From NCBI RefSeq assembly GCF_000188195.1, contig NZ_GL830988.1, forward strand, positions 1 through 64,000: DNA of 64,000 nucleotides, in the 5' to 3' direction. This document shows, piece after piece, positions 28,190 to 37,572 of the stretch. A model generated the notes under the pieces. The model had not been told where the DNA came from. It ran no database searches and saw nothing but the letters and a program-made list of their open reading frames with translations. The position numbers and the translations under genes were made by a program. Within the stretch, counting starts at the first letter, position 1. Every line of letters begins with the position of its first letter. Source of the stretch: Succinatimonas hippei YIT 12066 (GTDB lineage: Bacteria; Pseudomonadota; Gammaproteobacteria; Enterobacterales; Succinivibrionaceae).

Positions 28190-29119
28190 ATGGCTCTTTT
28201 AAGACAGGTTGCACTGGATACCGAAACTACCGGTAAATCCGATGACGGAACCACCGGAACCCATCGTATTATCGAAGTCGGATGCGTGGAGATTATAAAT
28301 CGCCGTCTTACAGGGAGGCAGCTGCAGTTTTTTGTCAATCCCGATCGTCATATTGATGAAGAAGCAACGGAAGTTCACGGAATCACCGATGAGATGCTTG
28401 CCGATAAACCGCATTTTGCCGATGTGGCAAATGAGCTTATTGATTTCATTCGCGGTAGTGAGTTATTAATTCATAACGCAAAATTTGATAGCGCGTTTTT
28501 GGATAAAGAGTGGGATTTGCTCAAATTAAACGAGCATACAAAGGATATGTGCAAAATTGTCGATACTGTGGAGCTTGCCAGAAAAATTAATCCCAATAAT
28601 CAGGCAAACCTCGATAATTTGTGCTCTATTTACGATATTGATAATTCGCGTCGTACGGTGCACGGAGCGTTGCTTGACGCCCAGCTTTTGGCCGAAGTAT
28701 ATCTGGCGATGACCGGAGGTCAAAGTTCTTTTGATTTCGGTGAAGACAGCGTAAATGCGTTAAGCCGTCATTGGGAACGCCCTAAGGATATAAAGCTTCC
28801 TTTGATGCACGTGGAGACGGATAGGCATGCAGTTCACGTTGCACAGATGATTTCTTTGGCACAGAGTACGAAAATATCTGATGACGGAAACGGCAACGTT
28901 TTGGCCGGTTCGTATTGGAGCGATGATTTTTCGATGCCTTTTCTTGCCAAAGGTAAAGAAGAAGGTAAAAAGGATTACGCCAAGCGCCTTGCCGCTCAGA
29001 AGGAGGAGATGTTGAATAAGCTTCTTTCGCAAAAAGAGCGTGAAGGATACGCTTCTTATAAAGCAAAAGATCAGGCTCTTTATGATGCCTGGGTGGCAAG
29101 AGTTATGAAAACCCACTGA
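28190..29119 (+). CDS. dnaQ: DNA polymerase III epsilon subunit
   Basis: DnaQ is the 3'-5' proofreading exonuclease of the replicative polymerase. Exo I (ALDTETTG), Exo II (LLIHNAKFDSAFLDKE) and Exo III epsilon (HGALLDAQLLAEVY) motifs are in order within residues 7-175. The protein is 309 aa, about 65 longer than E. coli DnaQ. The C-terminal region that binds the alpha subunit carries an added lysine/glutamate-rich helix (about 255-300). Gene order with rnhA and mltD matches E. coli. gmhA starts 12 bp downstream, suggesting one transcript. Confidence 0.95.
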   Translation: MALLRQVALDTETTGKSDDGTTGTHRIIEVGCVEIINRRLTGRQLQFFVNPDRHIDEEATEVHGITDEMLADKPHFADVANELIDFIRGSELLIHNAKFDSAFLDKEWDLLKLNEHTKDMCKIVDTVELARKINPNNQANLDNLCSIYDIDNSRRTVHGALLDAQLLAEVYLAMTGGQSSFDFGEDSVNALSRHWERPKDIKLPLMHVETDRHAVHVAQMISLAQSTKISDDGNGNVLAGSYWSDDFSMPFLAKGKEEGKKDYAKRLAAQKEEMLNKLLSQKEREGYASYKAKDQALYDAWVARVMKTH

Positions 29120-29131
29120 TAAGGAGAAATT

Positions 29132-29713
29132 ATGCTTTCTTTTTCTGTAATGGATGATTTGAAAGAAGCTTCGAAGGTACTTAATGATTTTATCAATAAG
29201 GCAGATACCGAAGAAAAAATAGAGAAAGCTATTTCTCTTATGGCCGATTCCATAAAAAACGGCGGCAAAATAATTTCTGCCGGCAACGGCGGCAGTATGT
29301 GCGATGCACAGCATTTTGCCGAGGAGTTAAGCGGACGCTATCGTAATGATCGTCCTGCGTATCCGGCGATTGCCGTTTGTGATTCGAGTCATTTAACTTG
29401 CGTCGGCAATGATTACGGTTTTGATTATGTCTTTTCTCGATTTCTTGAGGGCTTAGGTTTTAAAGGAGATGTCTTTTTAGGCATTTCAACTTCCGGTAAT
29501 TCCCGCAATATTATCGAGTGCTGCAAGGTATGCAAAGACAAGGGACTAAAATCCGTAGTGCTTTTAGGCAAAGACGGCGGCAAGTTAAAAGATGTATGCG
29601 ATTTGCCGATAATCGTTCCGCATTTTGGCTATGCCGACCGTATTCAGGAAGTTCATACTATGATAATTCATATTATGATCCGCGGAATTGAAGATCTGCT
29701 GGCAAAAAAATAA
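29132..29713 (+). CDS. gmhA: Phosphoheptose isomerase
   Basis: GmhA converts sedoheptulose-7-phosphate to D-glycero-D-manno-heptose-7-phosphate, the first step of LPS inner-core heptose synthesis. This 193 aa SIS-domain protein has [20 protein letters not shown] with the catalytic Glu, [10 protein letters not shown] and a C-terminal EVHTMIIH with the active-site Glu and His. Length equals E. coli GmhA (192 aa). An AAGGAG site precedes the ATG, 12 bp after dnaQ. The gene shows that the organism makes heptose-containing LPS. Confidence 0.95.
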   Translation: MLSFSVMDDLKEASKVLNDFINKADTEEKIEKAISLMADSIKNGGKIISAGNGGSMCDAQHFAEELSGRYRNDRPAYPAIAVCDSSHLTCVGNDYGFDYVFSRFLEGLGFKGDVFLGISTSGNSRNIIECCKVCKDKGLKSVVLLGKDGGKLKDVCDLPIIVPHFGYADRIQEVHTMIIHIMIRGIEDLLAKK

Positions 29714-29732
29714 TTTTTAAAACTTTAAGTAA

Positions 29733-29760
29733 AAAGCCGACCTGTGCGTCGGCTTTGTTG
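29733..29760 (+). terminator. Intrinsic terminator after gmhA
   Basis: The stem AAAGCCGAC/GTCGGCTTT has a 6-base loop CTGTGC and is followed by a short T-rich tail (GTTGTG). Confidence 0.8.
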
Positions 29761-29858
29761 TGAACCGTCTTTGCTTTTTTTCAAGGTGTTATAATTTGAA
29801 TGCCGGATTTTAAATATTATGATTTTTACTAAATTAGCCGTCACAAGGAGAAAGACAC

Positions 29859-30383
29859 ATGATGATGTCTGATCTTAGCAAAGCCGGAATTATTTTTAAG
29901 CAGGGGCTTACGATTGCCTCAAAGACAACTGTTGTTGATTTGGAAAAAGCTTGCGGTACGACTTTCTCAGATGATTACAAAGAGTTTTTGGAGAAAGTGA
30001 ACGGAGCAAGAATTGCCTTAAAGGACAAAGATCCAAAAAGTGTTCCTTCGGCGACTGTAAAGTGGGAGAGTGCAAGTTTTCTGCATCCGGAGCAAGAATT
30101 TGTCGGTGTTGATTATATTTACGATAAGGATACTGCGCTTAAAGTTTATCGTAATATGAAACATTATCCTGTAGGACAGGTCTTTCCCGTAGCTGCGGCT
30201 AACAATAATACTTGTTTTGTAATGTCACTAAATGAAAAAGATAAAGGATCGATACACGCAGTTCGTGTGTATACTGAAAGTACGCACAATATTATGGGCA
30301 GTGTTATCGTGTGTACTTCTTTATCTATAGCAAAGAATGTGATTGACTTTTTCTTAAGTTTAAAGTCAGTAAAGCGTGCCTAA
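29859..30383 (+). CDS. SMI1/KNR4 (SUKH) family protein
   Basis: This 174 aa protein belongs to the SUKH superfamily. The hallmark is LEKACGTTFSDDYKEFLEKVNGA near residues 28-50, and VFPVAAANNNTCFVMSLNE fits the central beta strand. Many SUKH proteins are immunity proteins against nuclease or deaminase toxins, but no toxin or polymorphic-toxin gene is next to this one. It stands alone between terminators with its own AAGGAG site. Three consecutive ATG-like codons make the exact start uncertain by a few residues. A different role, such as regulation, is equally possible. Confidence 0.75.
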   Translation: MMMSDLSKAGIIFKQGLTIASKTTVVDLEKACGTTFSDDYKEFLEKVNGARIALKDKDPKSVPSATVKWESASFLHPEQEFVGVDYIYDKDTALKVYRNMKHYPVGQVFPVAAANNNTCFVMSLNEKDKGSIHAVRVYTESTHNIMGSVIVCTSLSIAKNVIDFFLSLKSVKRA

Positions 30384-30404
30384 TTAATTTTTAGCGGACA
30401 TAAA

Positions 30405-30430
30405 AAAACCGGCTGATGCCGGTTTTCTCA
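30405..30430. terminator. Bidirectional terminator between SUKH gene and purM
   Basis: AAAACCGGC-TGAT-GCCGGTTTT is a perfect 9-bp stem with a 4-base loop. A-rich and T-rich flanks on both sides let it act for both convergent genes. Confidence 0.88.
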
Positions 30431-30453
30431 TTATCTTGAAATCTACACTGCTA

Positions 30454-31491
30454 TTAAGCAATAGTAACCTGAGCGCCGTCAGCACCTTGCTTGACGATTG
30501 AGCCGATACGCCAGGCTTTTTCTCCTTCGGCATTTAAGACAGCGATGGCCTTTTCGACTTCGGTTTCAGGCATTGCAATAATCATGCCGGCGCCGCAGTT
30601 AAAGGTGCGATACATTTCATGACGATCGACACCGCCTTTTTCCTGCAGCCAATTAAATACTTCAGGCCACTGCCAGGTTGAAGAATCACAAGCAGCGCAA
30701 GTGCCTTCAGGCAGAACACGAGGGATGTTATCCCAGAAGCCGCCGCCGGTGATATGGGCTAAAGCATGGACTTCAACTTCTTTTAAGAGCTTAAGTACCG
30801 GTTTAACATAAATACGGGTAGGCTCAAGCAAAGCATCGGCAAGCAGCTTGCCTGACGGTAGTTTATCCTCAAGCGGTTTTGCTCCTGATACTTCAACAAT
30901 GCGGCGGATTAAAGAGTAACCGTTGGAGTGGGGGCCGGATGAGGCAATGGCAACTAAAGCGTCGCCGACTTTAACGGCAGATCCGTCAATAATCTTGGAA
31001 GCTTCGACAACTCCGACACTAAAACCTGCCAAATCGTAATCGCCGATTTCATACATGCCCGGCATTTCTGCAGTTTCACCGCCGACCAATGCACATCCTG
31101 CCATTTCGCAGCCGCGGGCAATACCGGTTACAACTTCGGTAGCGATATCGACATTAAGTTTGCCTGTTGCATAGTAATCAAGGAAAAACAGCGGCTCTGC
31201 GCCTTGAACGATAAGATCGTTAACGCACATGGCAACCAGATCGATTCCGACAGTTGAGTGACGGTGTAAATCAATAGCAAGACGCAACTTGGTTCCGACG
31301 CCGTCAGTACCGGAAACTAAAACCGGCTCTTTATAACCTGCAGGAATGCGGGTCAGAGCACCGAAACCGCCGAGGCCTCCGATGACTTCAGGACGATTAG
31401 TTCTTTTGATTGGGGCCTTAATACGCTCGACGAGCTCTTCACCGGCATCAATATCAACACCGGCTTCCTTGTAGGTTAAATTAGTAGCCAT
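30454..31491 (-). CDS. purM: Phosphoribosylformylglycinamidine cyclo-ligase
   Basis: PurM closes the imidazole ring to give AIR in purine synthesis. The 345 aa protein starts at the ATG at 31491, 5 bases after GGAGGAT; a longer frame to 31578 has no family homology. [19 protein letters not shown] opens the protein as in all Pur[22 protein letters not shown] and [10 protein letters not shown] carry the ATP and substrate sites. purN does not follow; instead purM is divergent from the DUF2066 gene, which is near purM in many gammaproteobacteria. Confidence 0.97.
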   Translation of the reverse strand: MATNLTYKEAGVDIDAGEELVERIKAPIKRTNRPEVIGGLGGFGALTRIPAGYKEPVLVSGTDGVGTKLRLAIDLHRHSTVGIDLVAMCVNDLIVQGAEPLFFLDYYATGKLNVDIATEVVTGIARGCEMAGCALVGGETAEMPGMYEIGDYDLAGFSVGVVEASKIIDGSAVKVGDALVAIASSGPHSNGYSLIRRIVEVSGAKPLEDKLPSGKLLADALLEPTRIYVKPVLKLLKEVEVHALAHITGGGFWDNIPRVLPEGTCAACDSSTWQWPEVFNWLQEKGGVDRHEMYRTFNCGAGMIIAMPETEVEKAIAVLNAEGEKAWRIGSIVKQGADGAQVTIA

Positions 31492-31658
31492 AGATCCTCC
31501 GAAATAAGCTGTGCATATTGTACAAAAAAAGAAAGGCCGGTTGAATGTAAAAGTGGCTATTTTTAGGGAAAGGGTCAAGAATATTTTTTGCTTTTAATAA
31601 AAGATGTAATTGCATAAGCTAAAATTAAAACGTGATAAGTGGGCTTAAAGGTTTTGGT

Positions 31659-32810
31659 ATGAACGGTTTTAAGAAAAGTTGTTTATCGGCAGTGTTTTTG
31701 TTTTTATCTCCGTGTGCGTTTTGCGCGGCACAAGGAAGCAATAATTCATTTTATGCTGATTCTCTTTCTTTGCGAGACGGTCTTGATGCTGCAGTTAAGT
31801 CCGCTTTTTTCAAAGCGGCAGAAGATATTTCTTTAGGTTCGACGGATAAAGTAAAAATTAAAGATGACGATGTATATTCGGCAGTAACGAGCTTACGCTT
31901 GAATGCAGGAAAGCTTGACGCGGTTTTTGATACTAATAAAGTCGCTGCAGTTTTGGAAAAGTACGGAGCGCAGGCATGGCAGGGCCTTGCCGATCCTATA
32001 ATCGTGTGGATGTATGAATCAGGTAATGATTCAGGAAGCTTTGTCGGCGGGGAGCTTACTGCTTTTGCCAAAGCTTTTGCCGGCAGCGCCGACAATAATA
32101 AATATCGTCTTATGTTTCCTTTGCTTGACCTTGAAGATATTCAAAGCGTCACTTACGACACTATGGCAACAGCGGATAGCGGTGCTTTAGTTGCGGCGTC
32201 CAAGCGTTACGGCACCGATTTTGTAATTGCCTGCGTTGTAGATCATTTAGCAGACGGCAATATTTCCATTTCCTGTAAACTGCTAGATAAAGACGGTAAA
32301 ATTTTATATGAGTATGCAGGAGTCGGTGCAGCAGATTCTCTTGCCGACAATCAAGCCAAAGCTATAGCCGGAGTTTTAAGTTCCTTGCAGCAGGGAAATA
32401 TGCTGACTGCTGCGGCAATTGCCGATCCTGATACACTAGGTGCGCACGGAGACTTTGTAAGACTGAAACTGTACGGTATTAATAATTTAAATGATTTAGT
32501 GGCATTTGAGCGGGTTTTATCCGGTATCGGGGTTGAGGGAAACGTAAGCTGTGCGATGGTAAGTGACAGTGATGCCATCATTGTCAACGTTTATACTCAA
32601 CTTGATCCGGCATCTCTTGACGGATCTTTAGAGCATAGTTCTGAATTTTCAAAAATAGAGCCTTTTGCCTACAGTTATAATCACGGCAGTGCTAAATTGA
32701 ATCCGCAGATAAACAGTATAGGCAAAGCTTCGGCGCAGCGTCCTGATACCAGGGTTGCCGTTTCTGCAGATTCTCTTGTAAACTTTCCTGCATCTTCAAG
32801 CGCGTATTAA
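31659..32810 (+). CDS. DUF2066 domain exported protein
   Basis: This 383 aa protein begins with a signal peptide (MNGFKKSCLSAVFLFLS, cleavage near CAA-QG) and continues as a DUF2066 protein. The function is unknown. Conserved parts include PLLDLEDIQSV near residue 150 and the C-terminal repeat-like strands. It lies 10 bp upstream of hda, the place DUF2066 genes take in Pseudomonas and other gammaproteobacteria. I choose the ATG at 31659 with AAAGG upstream over the GTG at 31632 because it gives a cleaner signal peptide. Confidence 0.8.
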   Translation: MNGFKKSCLSAVFLFLSPCAFCAAQGSNNSFYADSLSLRDGLDAAVKSAFFKAAEDISLGSTDKVKIKDDDVYSAVTSLRLNAGKLDAVFDTNKVAAVLEKYGAQAWQGLADPIIVWMYESGNDSGSFVGGELTAFAKAFAGSADNNKYRLMFPLLDLEDIQSVTYDTMATADSGALVAASKRYGTDFVIACVVDHLADGNISISCKLLDKDGKILYEYAGVGAADSLADNQAKAIAGVLSSLQQGNMLTAAAIADPDTLGAHGDFVRLKLYGINNLNDLVAFERVLSGIGVEGNVSCAMVSDSDAIIVNVYTQLDPASLDGSLEHSSEFSKIEPFAYSYNHGSAKLNPQINSIGKASAQRPDTRVAVSADSLVNFPASSSAY

Positions 32811-32820
32811 AGGAAAAGAC

Positions 32821-33531
32821 ATGATAATTACTCCTAAGGCTCCGCGTCAGGAGCCTTTGGCACTTAAAATCAATGATGAGGGCTTTTTTGATTCTTTTGT
32901 CCCGGGAGGAAATCGGGCGGCAGTGGATTTGCTGCATGAGGCGGTTTTACGCAACAAAAATGAATTGTTCTTTGTTTTCGGGCCGCAGCACGTCGGAAAA
33001 AGTCATTTATTAAACGCCCTTTTTAGGGAAATAAAAGATCCTTCATCTAATGCTTTTTTTGTTGATTTGCGTCTGGTAAAAGATATTTCGCCGCTGCTTT
33101 TGTCGGTTGAACCGTATCCTATCATTATTCTTGACAATATTGACGCAATTGCTGGAGACAGTGATTGGGAGTTGGCGCTTTTCGGCTTGTACAATCGCTG
33201 GATAGATAAAGGGGAAGGAACCTTTATCGCATCTGCCCGCACATCTGCGGACTTAATTCCTTTTTTGCGCAAAGATCTGAATACCCGTTTTGAAAACGGA
33301 GTTTCGCTGCCGCTTGATTTTTTAGATGAAAAATCATGCTGCGATGCTTTGCAGATAAGAGCTAAAAAACGCGGATTTATCATTCCTGAAAAGGTTGCCG
33401 CTTTTTTAGTCAAGCACAGCAACCGTGATATGGACAGTCTGGTTAAAATTCTGGATCGTCTGGATGAGGCGTCTCTTAGTGAGCAGCATGAACTGACGGT
33501 ACCTTTCGTAAAGAAGGTATTAAGTATTTAG
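32821..33531 (+). CDS. hda: DnaA regulatory inactivator Hda
   Basis: Hda binds the DNA-loaded beta clamp and stimulates ATP hydrolysis by DnaA, preventing re-initiation. The 236 aa AAA+ protein has Walker A FGPQHVGKSHLLNAL (about residue 55) and a Walker B segment PIIILDNIDAIAGD. TRFENGVSLPL contains the arginine and resembles DnaA box VII. A clamp-binding motif is expected at the N-terminus; PLALKI at residues 12-17 is a weak candidate. The length matches E. coli Hda (233 aa). Its stop lies only 6 bp from the convergent bepA stop, with no terminator between. Confidence 0.93.
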   Translation: MIITPKAPRQEPLALKINDEGFFDSFVPGGNRAAVDLLHEAVLRNKNELFFVFGPQHVGKSHLLNALFREIKDPSSNAFFVDLRLVKDISPLLLSVEPYPIIILDNIDAIAGDSDWELALFGLYNRWIDKGEGTFIASARTSADLIPFLRKDLNTRFENGVSLPLDFLDEKSCCDALQIRAKKRGFIIPEKVAAFLVKHSNRDMDSLVKILDRLDEASLSEQHELTVPFVKKVLSI

Positions 33532-33537
33532 CTCTTA

Positions 33538-34977
33538 TCAGGATTTATTTAGTTCTGCGTCAAAAGCCCTTTGTTCAATCAGCTCGCTTACGCGGGCTTT
33601 GATTATTTCTACTGTCAGATTGTTGCGGCAGACATTTAAAGCCTCGTTGTAGGATCCTATGGCACGATTGTAGTTTGCTTTTAACGCATAGTCCTCTCCT
33701 TGAGATTGCAAAGCTTCGCAGCGGTTGCCGCTTTTTAAATAGGCTTCGGTCAGCAGAGTGTATGAAAGCGGATAGCTGCGATCACGTTTTAAATAATCTC
33801 TAATAATTCTTATGGCGCTTTTATTTTGTCCGCTCTGAATGTATGCGTTGGCTAAGTTAACGACAACCGCTTTATTGCGCGGCATTCTCTTGTATAAGCC
33901 GTTAAGACGATTGATGGCGCTTTGATAAGCGTGCTCTTTAAGATCGATATCGGTTAAAAGATCGACGACAAAAAGATTGTTTTGCATGTTAGCGCCTAAA
34001 TTATTTAAATATGTTTTGGCTTCTTTAAATTCGTTTAACTCAAAACAGGTTAAAGCCAGTGCGTAGTTTTTGTAATAACGGTTTGCCTTGAGGTCATTTT
34101 TTAGTACTTCTTTTAAATCGGCAAAATCGTTTTTCTTATAACGTACGTCAATACGGGCTTTGGCCATAAAAAAGTCAGGATTGGTTGAATCTTGTCTCTT
34201 TTTTAATTGAGCAATACGGTTTTCGGCCTCGGCAATACGCACTTCGGATAACGGGTGATCGATAAGTAAAGCAAAAACAGGATTAATATTACCCTGCATG
34301 TTCAAAAGTTTTCTGAACATGTCGGTGGTTCCTTCAGGATTAAATCCGGCACGATTGAGAAGATCGATGCCGATGCGATCGGCTTCGGATTCGTTGTCCC
34401 TGGTAAAGTTGATGCGGCTTTGTTGCGCAAGTCCGAGCGAAGTGGAAAGTGCTGCCATTCCTACGGCCGGATTAATGATGGACAGTGCGATGGCACCGAC
34501 TATGGAAGCAATTGAGGTATTGCTTTTTTTGACTTCGCTTTCGATAAAGCGCGCGATATGTCTTTGGGTAACGTGAGAAATTTCATGGGCAAGAACCGAA
34601 GCAAACTCGTCTTCAGTATCGGAATAAACGAATAAGCCGGTATTTATCTGAACTTTTCCGCCTAAAAAAGCTGAGGCGTTAAGGTTTAAATTATTTACGA
34701 TGAAAAATTCAAAAGGAAACTGCACGCCTTTTGCATGCATTAGGAGTTTGTTGCCGACAGAACTTACATATTCATCTAAAACCGGATCGACGATGATCGG
34801 CAACTGCGATCTTGCAGCTCGCATAAAATAATTACCGATTTGCTCTTCTTTTTGTACGGTCAGCCCCATGATTCCGGCGGTTCCTATATCCGGCACTGAT
34901 ATTTCAGCGTATACCGGTATTGATAAGAATGAACTTAATGCAAGACTTAAGGAAATTTTCTTTAACGCTTTAAGCAT
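33538..34977 (-). CDS. bepA: Periplasmic chaperone/protease BepA
   Basis: BepA (YfgC) is an M48 zinc protease and chaperone that helps or degrades LptD and other outer-membrane proteins during assembly. The 479 aa product has a signal peptide (to about VYA, residue 24), an M48 domain with the zinc motif HEISHVTQRH (His, Glu, His) and a downstream ESEADRIG with the third ligand. TPR repeats fill residues about 280-450. The start at 34977 gives the signal peptide; a longer frame to 35052 is basic and unconserved. Order with hda and perM follows E. coli. Confidence 0.95.
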   Translation of the reverse strand: MLKALKKISLSLALSSFLSIPVYAEISVPDIGTAGIMGLTVQKEEQIGNYFMRAARSQLPIIVDPVLDEYVSSVGNKLLMHAKGVQFPFEFFIVNNLNLNASAFLGGKVQINTGLFVYSDTEDEFASVLAHEISHVTQRHIARFIESEVKKSNTSIASIVGAIALSIINPAVGMAALSTSLGLAQQSRINFTRDNESEADRIGIDLLNRAGFNPEGTTDMFRKLLNMQGNINPVFALLIDHPLSEVRIAEAENRIAQLKKRQDSTNPDFFMAKARIDVRYKKNDFADLKEVLKNDLKANRYYKNYALALTCFELNEFKEAKTYLNNLGANMQNNLFVVDLLTDIDLKEHAYQSAINRLNGLYKRMPRNKAVVVNLANAYIQSGQNKSAIRIIRDYLKRDRSYPLSYTLLTEAYLKSGNRCEALQSQGEDYALKANYNRAIGSYNEALNVCRNNLTVEIIKARVSELIEQRAFDAELNKS

Positions 34978-35163
34978 GATGTTCTCGATTTTGTTTTTTT
35001 TTGTATGACGGCGTTTCTTATGATTGTAAACAAAAAAATTATATATGGACAAAAATGAGTAAAAAGATAGCGGCAGCTTGTTTAATACAAATAATTAGTC
35101 GGTAAAAAGGTCATTGGCAAATAGTTTTTAGAGTACAATCAAAGCAAAAGAATAGGGATTATT

Positions 35164-36345
35164 ATGATAGAACTGTTTAAAAACTGGTACCGGAGACATT
35201 TTTCAGTTCCCGGCGCGCCTGAATTTGCCTGCGTGCTTATCAGTATTTTTATTATCATTTATTTTTTCATGTGGCTTGTCGGCCCCTTGGTGGTTGCATT
35301 GTGCCTTGCTTATTGCCTTGACGGCGCAGTATGTTTTTTTATGCGACACCTGCATGTCGGGAGAAGATTAAGTGCAAGCATCGTTATGTGCCTGTTTATA
35401 GGAGCCGCTCTGCTTGCTTTGATCTTGGTCGTACCGCAAATAATCAATCAGGGAATTTCTTTTTACAACATTATTCTTTCTATGGGCGCTGATGTAAGCC
35501 AGGCAATAAGCGCAGAGGCGGCACATTCTGATGAATTTGTTATGTCGGTAAAAGACATTGATTTGCTTATTACTCAACACATTATGAATTTTGTCAGTAC
35601 TCTTCCTGATCCTATACCGTCAATGGTGGCAGAAAATACGGTATTGTCGGCTCTTACTTCGATTCGCTCTCAGCTGATGAAAGCAACGGCGGTACTGATG
35701 CGTACGCAGTTGGTGCCTTCTGTTTTTAATGCTTTTAGCTGGCTTATTTATTTAATTATCGTACCGATTTTCACTTTCTTAATGCTTGCAAATAAGTATG
35801 CTCTGCAAAAACGCGTTCTTACTTACATTCTGCCCAATCGCCAAAATATCATTAAAGAATTTTGGCCTAGTATCAACTCGCAAATTGCAGGTTATATTCG
35901 CGGCAAGATTGTACATATCATTGTTATTGCAATTGCTAATACTCTTGCTTTTAAAATCATGGGGCTTAATTACGGAACGCTGCTTGGAGTCGGTGTAGGT
36001 CTTTCCGTTGTAGTTCCTTATGTTGGCGCCGTGCTTATCGGTGTTCCTGTGATTTTAGTGGCATTGCTGCAATTTGGCTTTAGTATGACTTTGGCATGGG
36101 TGCTTGGCGTTTATGTTATTATTCAGCTGCTTGACAGTAATGTTTTGACTCCGATGCTTTTTTCCAAAGCTTTAAATTTGGATGCGTTTTCTATTTTGGC
36201 GGCAATTTTGATTTTCGGCGGGCTGTGGGGCTTTTGGGGAGTGTTTTTTGCTATACCTCTTGCTACGCTTATAAAAACGATTATAAGCAGATGGCCTTCG
36301 GCGGATGCCGATCCGCAAAGACTGCTGCTTAAAGCTAAAGACTAA
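35164..36345 (+). CDS. perM: AI-2E family transporter PerM
   Basis: This inner-membrane protein of 393 aa has about eight hydrophobic segments and the family core GTLLGVGVGLSVVVPYVGAV, followed by LDSNVLTPMLFSKALNLDAFSILAAIL. The AI-2E family exports diverse small molecules; PerM's substrate is unknown. An AATAGGGATTATT stretch precedes the ATG. It is divergent from bepA, as in E. coli. The length is slightly above E. coli PerM (353 aa). Confidence 0.92.
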   Translation: MIELFKNWYRRHFSVPGAPEFACVLISIFIIIYFFMWLVGPLVVALCLAYCLDGAVCFFMRHLHVGRRLSASIVMCLFIGAALLALILVVPQIINQGISFYNIILSMGADVSQAISAEAAHSDEFVMSVKDIDLLITQHIMNFVSTLPDPIPSMVAENTVLSALTSIRSQLMKATAVLMRTQLVPSVFNAFSWLIYLIIVPIFTFLMLANKYALQKRVLTYILPNRQNIIKEFWPSINSQIAGYIRGKIVHIIVIAIANTLAFKIMGLNYGTLLGVGVGLSVVVPYVGAVLIGVPVILVALLQFGFSMTLAWVLGVYVIIQLLDSNVLTPMLFSKALNLDAFSILAAILIFGGLWGFWGVFFAIPLATLIKTIISRWPSADADPQRLLLKAKD

Positions 36346-36383
36346 AACTGTGGGAATTTTCTGACAATTTAGATATGCAGTAA

Positions 36384-36420
36384 AAATCGGTATGAAACTA
36401 TAAGACTCATACCGATTTGC
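36384..36420. terminator. Terminator between perM and the esterase
   Basis: A perfect 12-bp stem, AAATCGGTATGA/TCATACCGATTT, has an 11-base loop. The U tract is better on the minus strand, so it mainly serves the esterase gene. Confidence 0.8.
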
Positions 36421-36440
36421 ATCAGAAGGTAAAATGTAAG

Positions 36441-37469
36441 TTAATTGCCAAGATGTTTATCAAAAAACGCAGTCAGATTTTTGTAGTGATCTTGAAGCTC
36501 TTTTGCTGTAGGCGGCAAGCCTAAGTAAAATTGGCAATGAGACTGCCCCTCATAAACGATAAGATTGTTTTCAATTCCCGCTTCATTAAGTTTTTGCTGC
36601 ATTCTTACCGTATTGCTTAAAAATAAATCCCTGGTTCCGGAAACGAGTAAAGTCGGCGGAAATCCTGTTACATCGCCGTAAACAGGTGACAGATACGGAT
36701 CTTTTAAATCATTGTCTTGTGCATAATAACGCGCGGCATCGTCAATCCATCCTTCATAGCCTACAAGTGTGTTATCGACGTGTTTGTTGGTGAAATAGCT
36801 GTCGCCGGTTTCGGTCAAATCGGTCCACGGGGTACATGGTGCGATGGCCCCAGGTACTTTAACGCCGTTGTCGCGGGCCTGCATGGCCAGTACTAAAGTC
36901 ATGCCGCCGCCGGTTGATGATCCGAAAACACCGATGTTCTTACTCGGGTACTCGTTTAAAAGTTTTTTATAGACGGTAAAAGCATCGTCAATTGCTGCAG
37001 GATATGGGTATTTAGGCGCCATTCGGTAATCCACGGCGACCACTTTATATCCGCCGATCCCTGACAGCATTACGCCTTCATCTATTCCGGCAATTCCCGG
37101 ATTTAAAACATAACCTCCGCCGTGAATGAATAAAATTACTTGATTTTTGTGATTATCGGGAATATTCGGCGGGGTGATGGTATAGGTATGGACGTTTCCT
37201 ATATATCCTTCGTCAATACTTACTTTAAAATAATCAGCCATTATTTTTGAATTATGACTGCCGTATTGATATGAAGAGTCGATAAGAGGGAACCATTCAT
37301 CTGCGGATTTGATGTCGAATTTCCAGGTGTTATTTTCTGCGGCGATGCTTTTTTGCATATCTGCACTGACAGTTTGCGGTACGGGAAAATCTCGTGATGG
37401 CTCGGATGCCTGAACCGTTCCTGAAAAAATAAGGCTGCTTAAAAGAAAAAGTGTTGTTTTGCGCATCAT
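36441..37469 (-). CDS. Secreted alpha/beta hydrolase (HSL-type esterase)
   Basis: This exported hydrolase of 342 aa has a signal peptide (cleaved near VQA-SE) and an alpha/beta-hydrolase fold of the hormone-sensitive-lipase family. The oxyanion motif HGGGY is at about residues 113-117 and the nucleophile Ser sits in FGSSTGGG, a variant of the usual GDSAGG. The Asp of SGTRDLF and the His of GQSHCQF complete the triad. It probably hydrolyses short acyl esters, for example acetylated plant or host glycans, but the substrate is not evident. A separate terminator at 37522-37548 lies upstream, so it has its own transcript. Confidence 0.85.
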   Translation of the reverse strand: MMRKTTLFLLSSLIFSGTVQASEPSRDFPVPQTVSADMQKSIAAENNTWKFDIKSADEWFPLIDSSYQYGSHNSKIMADYFKVSIDEGYIGNVHTYTITPPNIPDNHKNQVILFIHGGGYVLNPGIAGIDEGVMLSGIGGYKVVAVDYRMAPKYPYPAAIDDAFTVYKKLLNEYPSKNIGVFGSSTGGGMTLVLAMQARDNGVKVPGAIAPCTPWTDLTETGDSYFTNKHVDNTLVGYEGWIDDAARYYAQDNDLKDPYLSPVYGDVTGFPPTLLVSGTRDLFLSNTVRMQQKLNEAGIENNLIVYEGQSHCQFYLGLPPTAKELQDHYKNLTAFFDKHLGN

Positions 37470-37521
37470 GTTAATTTTTATCTCCTTGCTGCATAGTTAT
37501 TGTCTGGTACTGTAATACAAA

Positions 37522-37548
37522 AACAGCGCGTAATTAATGCGCGCTGTT
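37522..37548 (-). terminator. Intrinsic terminator after cnoX
   Basis: On the minus strand, AACAGCGCG and CGCGCTGTT form a perfect 9-bp stem with a 9-base AT loop, followed by TTTGT, about 25 bases after the cnoX stop. Confidence 0.8.
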
Positions 37549-37572
37549 ATAAATGCAAAAGAAAGATTGAAT

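Noticed and set aside
27973-28338. Minus-strand reading frame across the rnhA/dnaQ spacer and the start of dnaQ
   Set aside because: It has low-complexity, unconserved sequence, overlaps dnaQ and has no ribosome site.
28760-29314. Long minus-strand frames opposite dnaQ and gmhA
   Set aside because: They mirror the codon pattern of strongly supported genes on the other strand and match no family.
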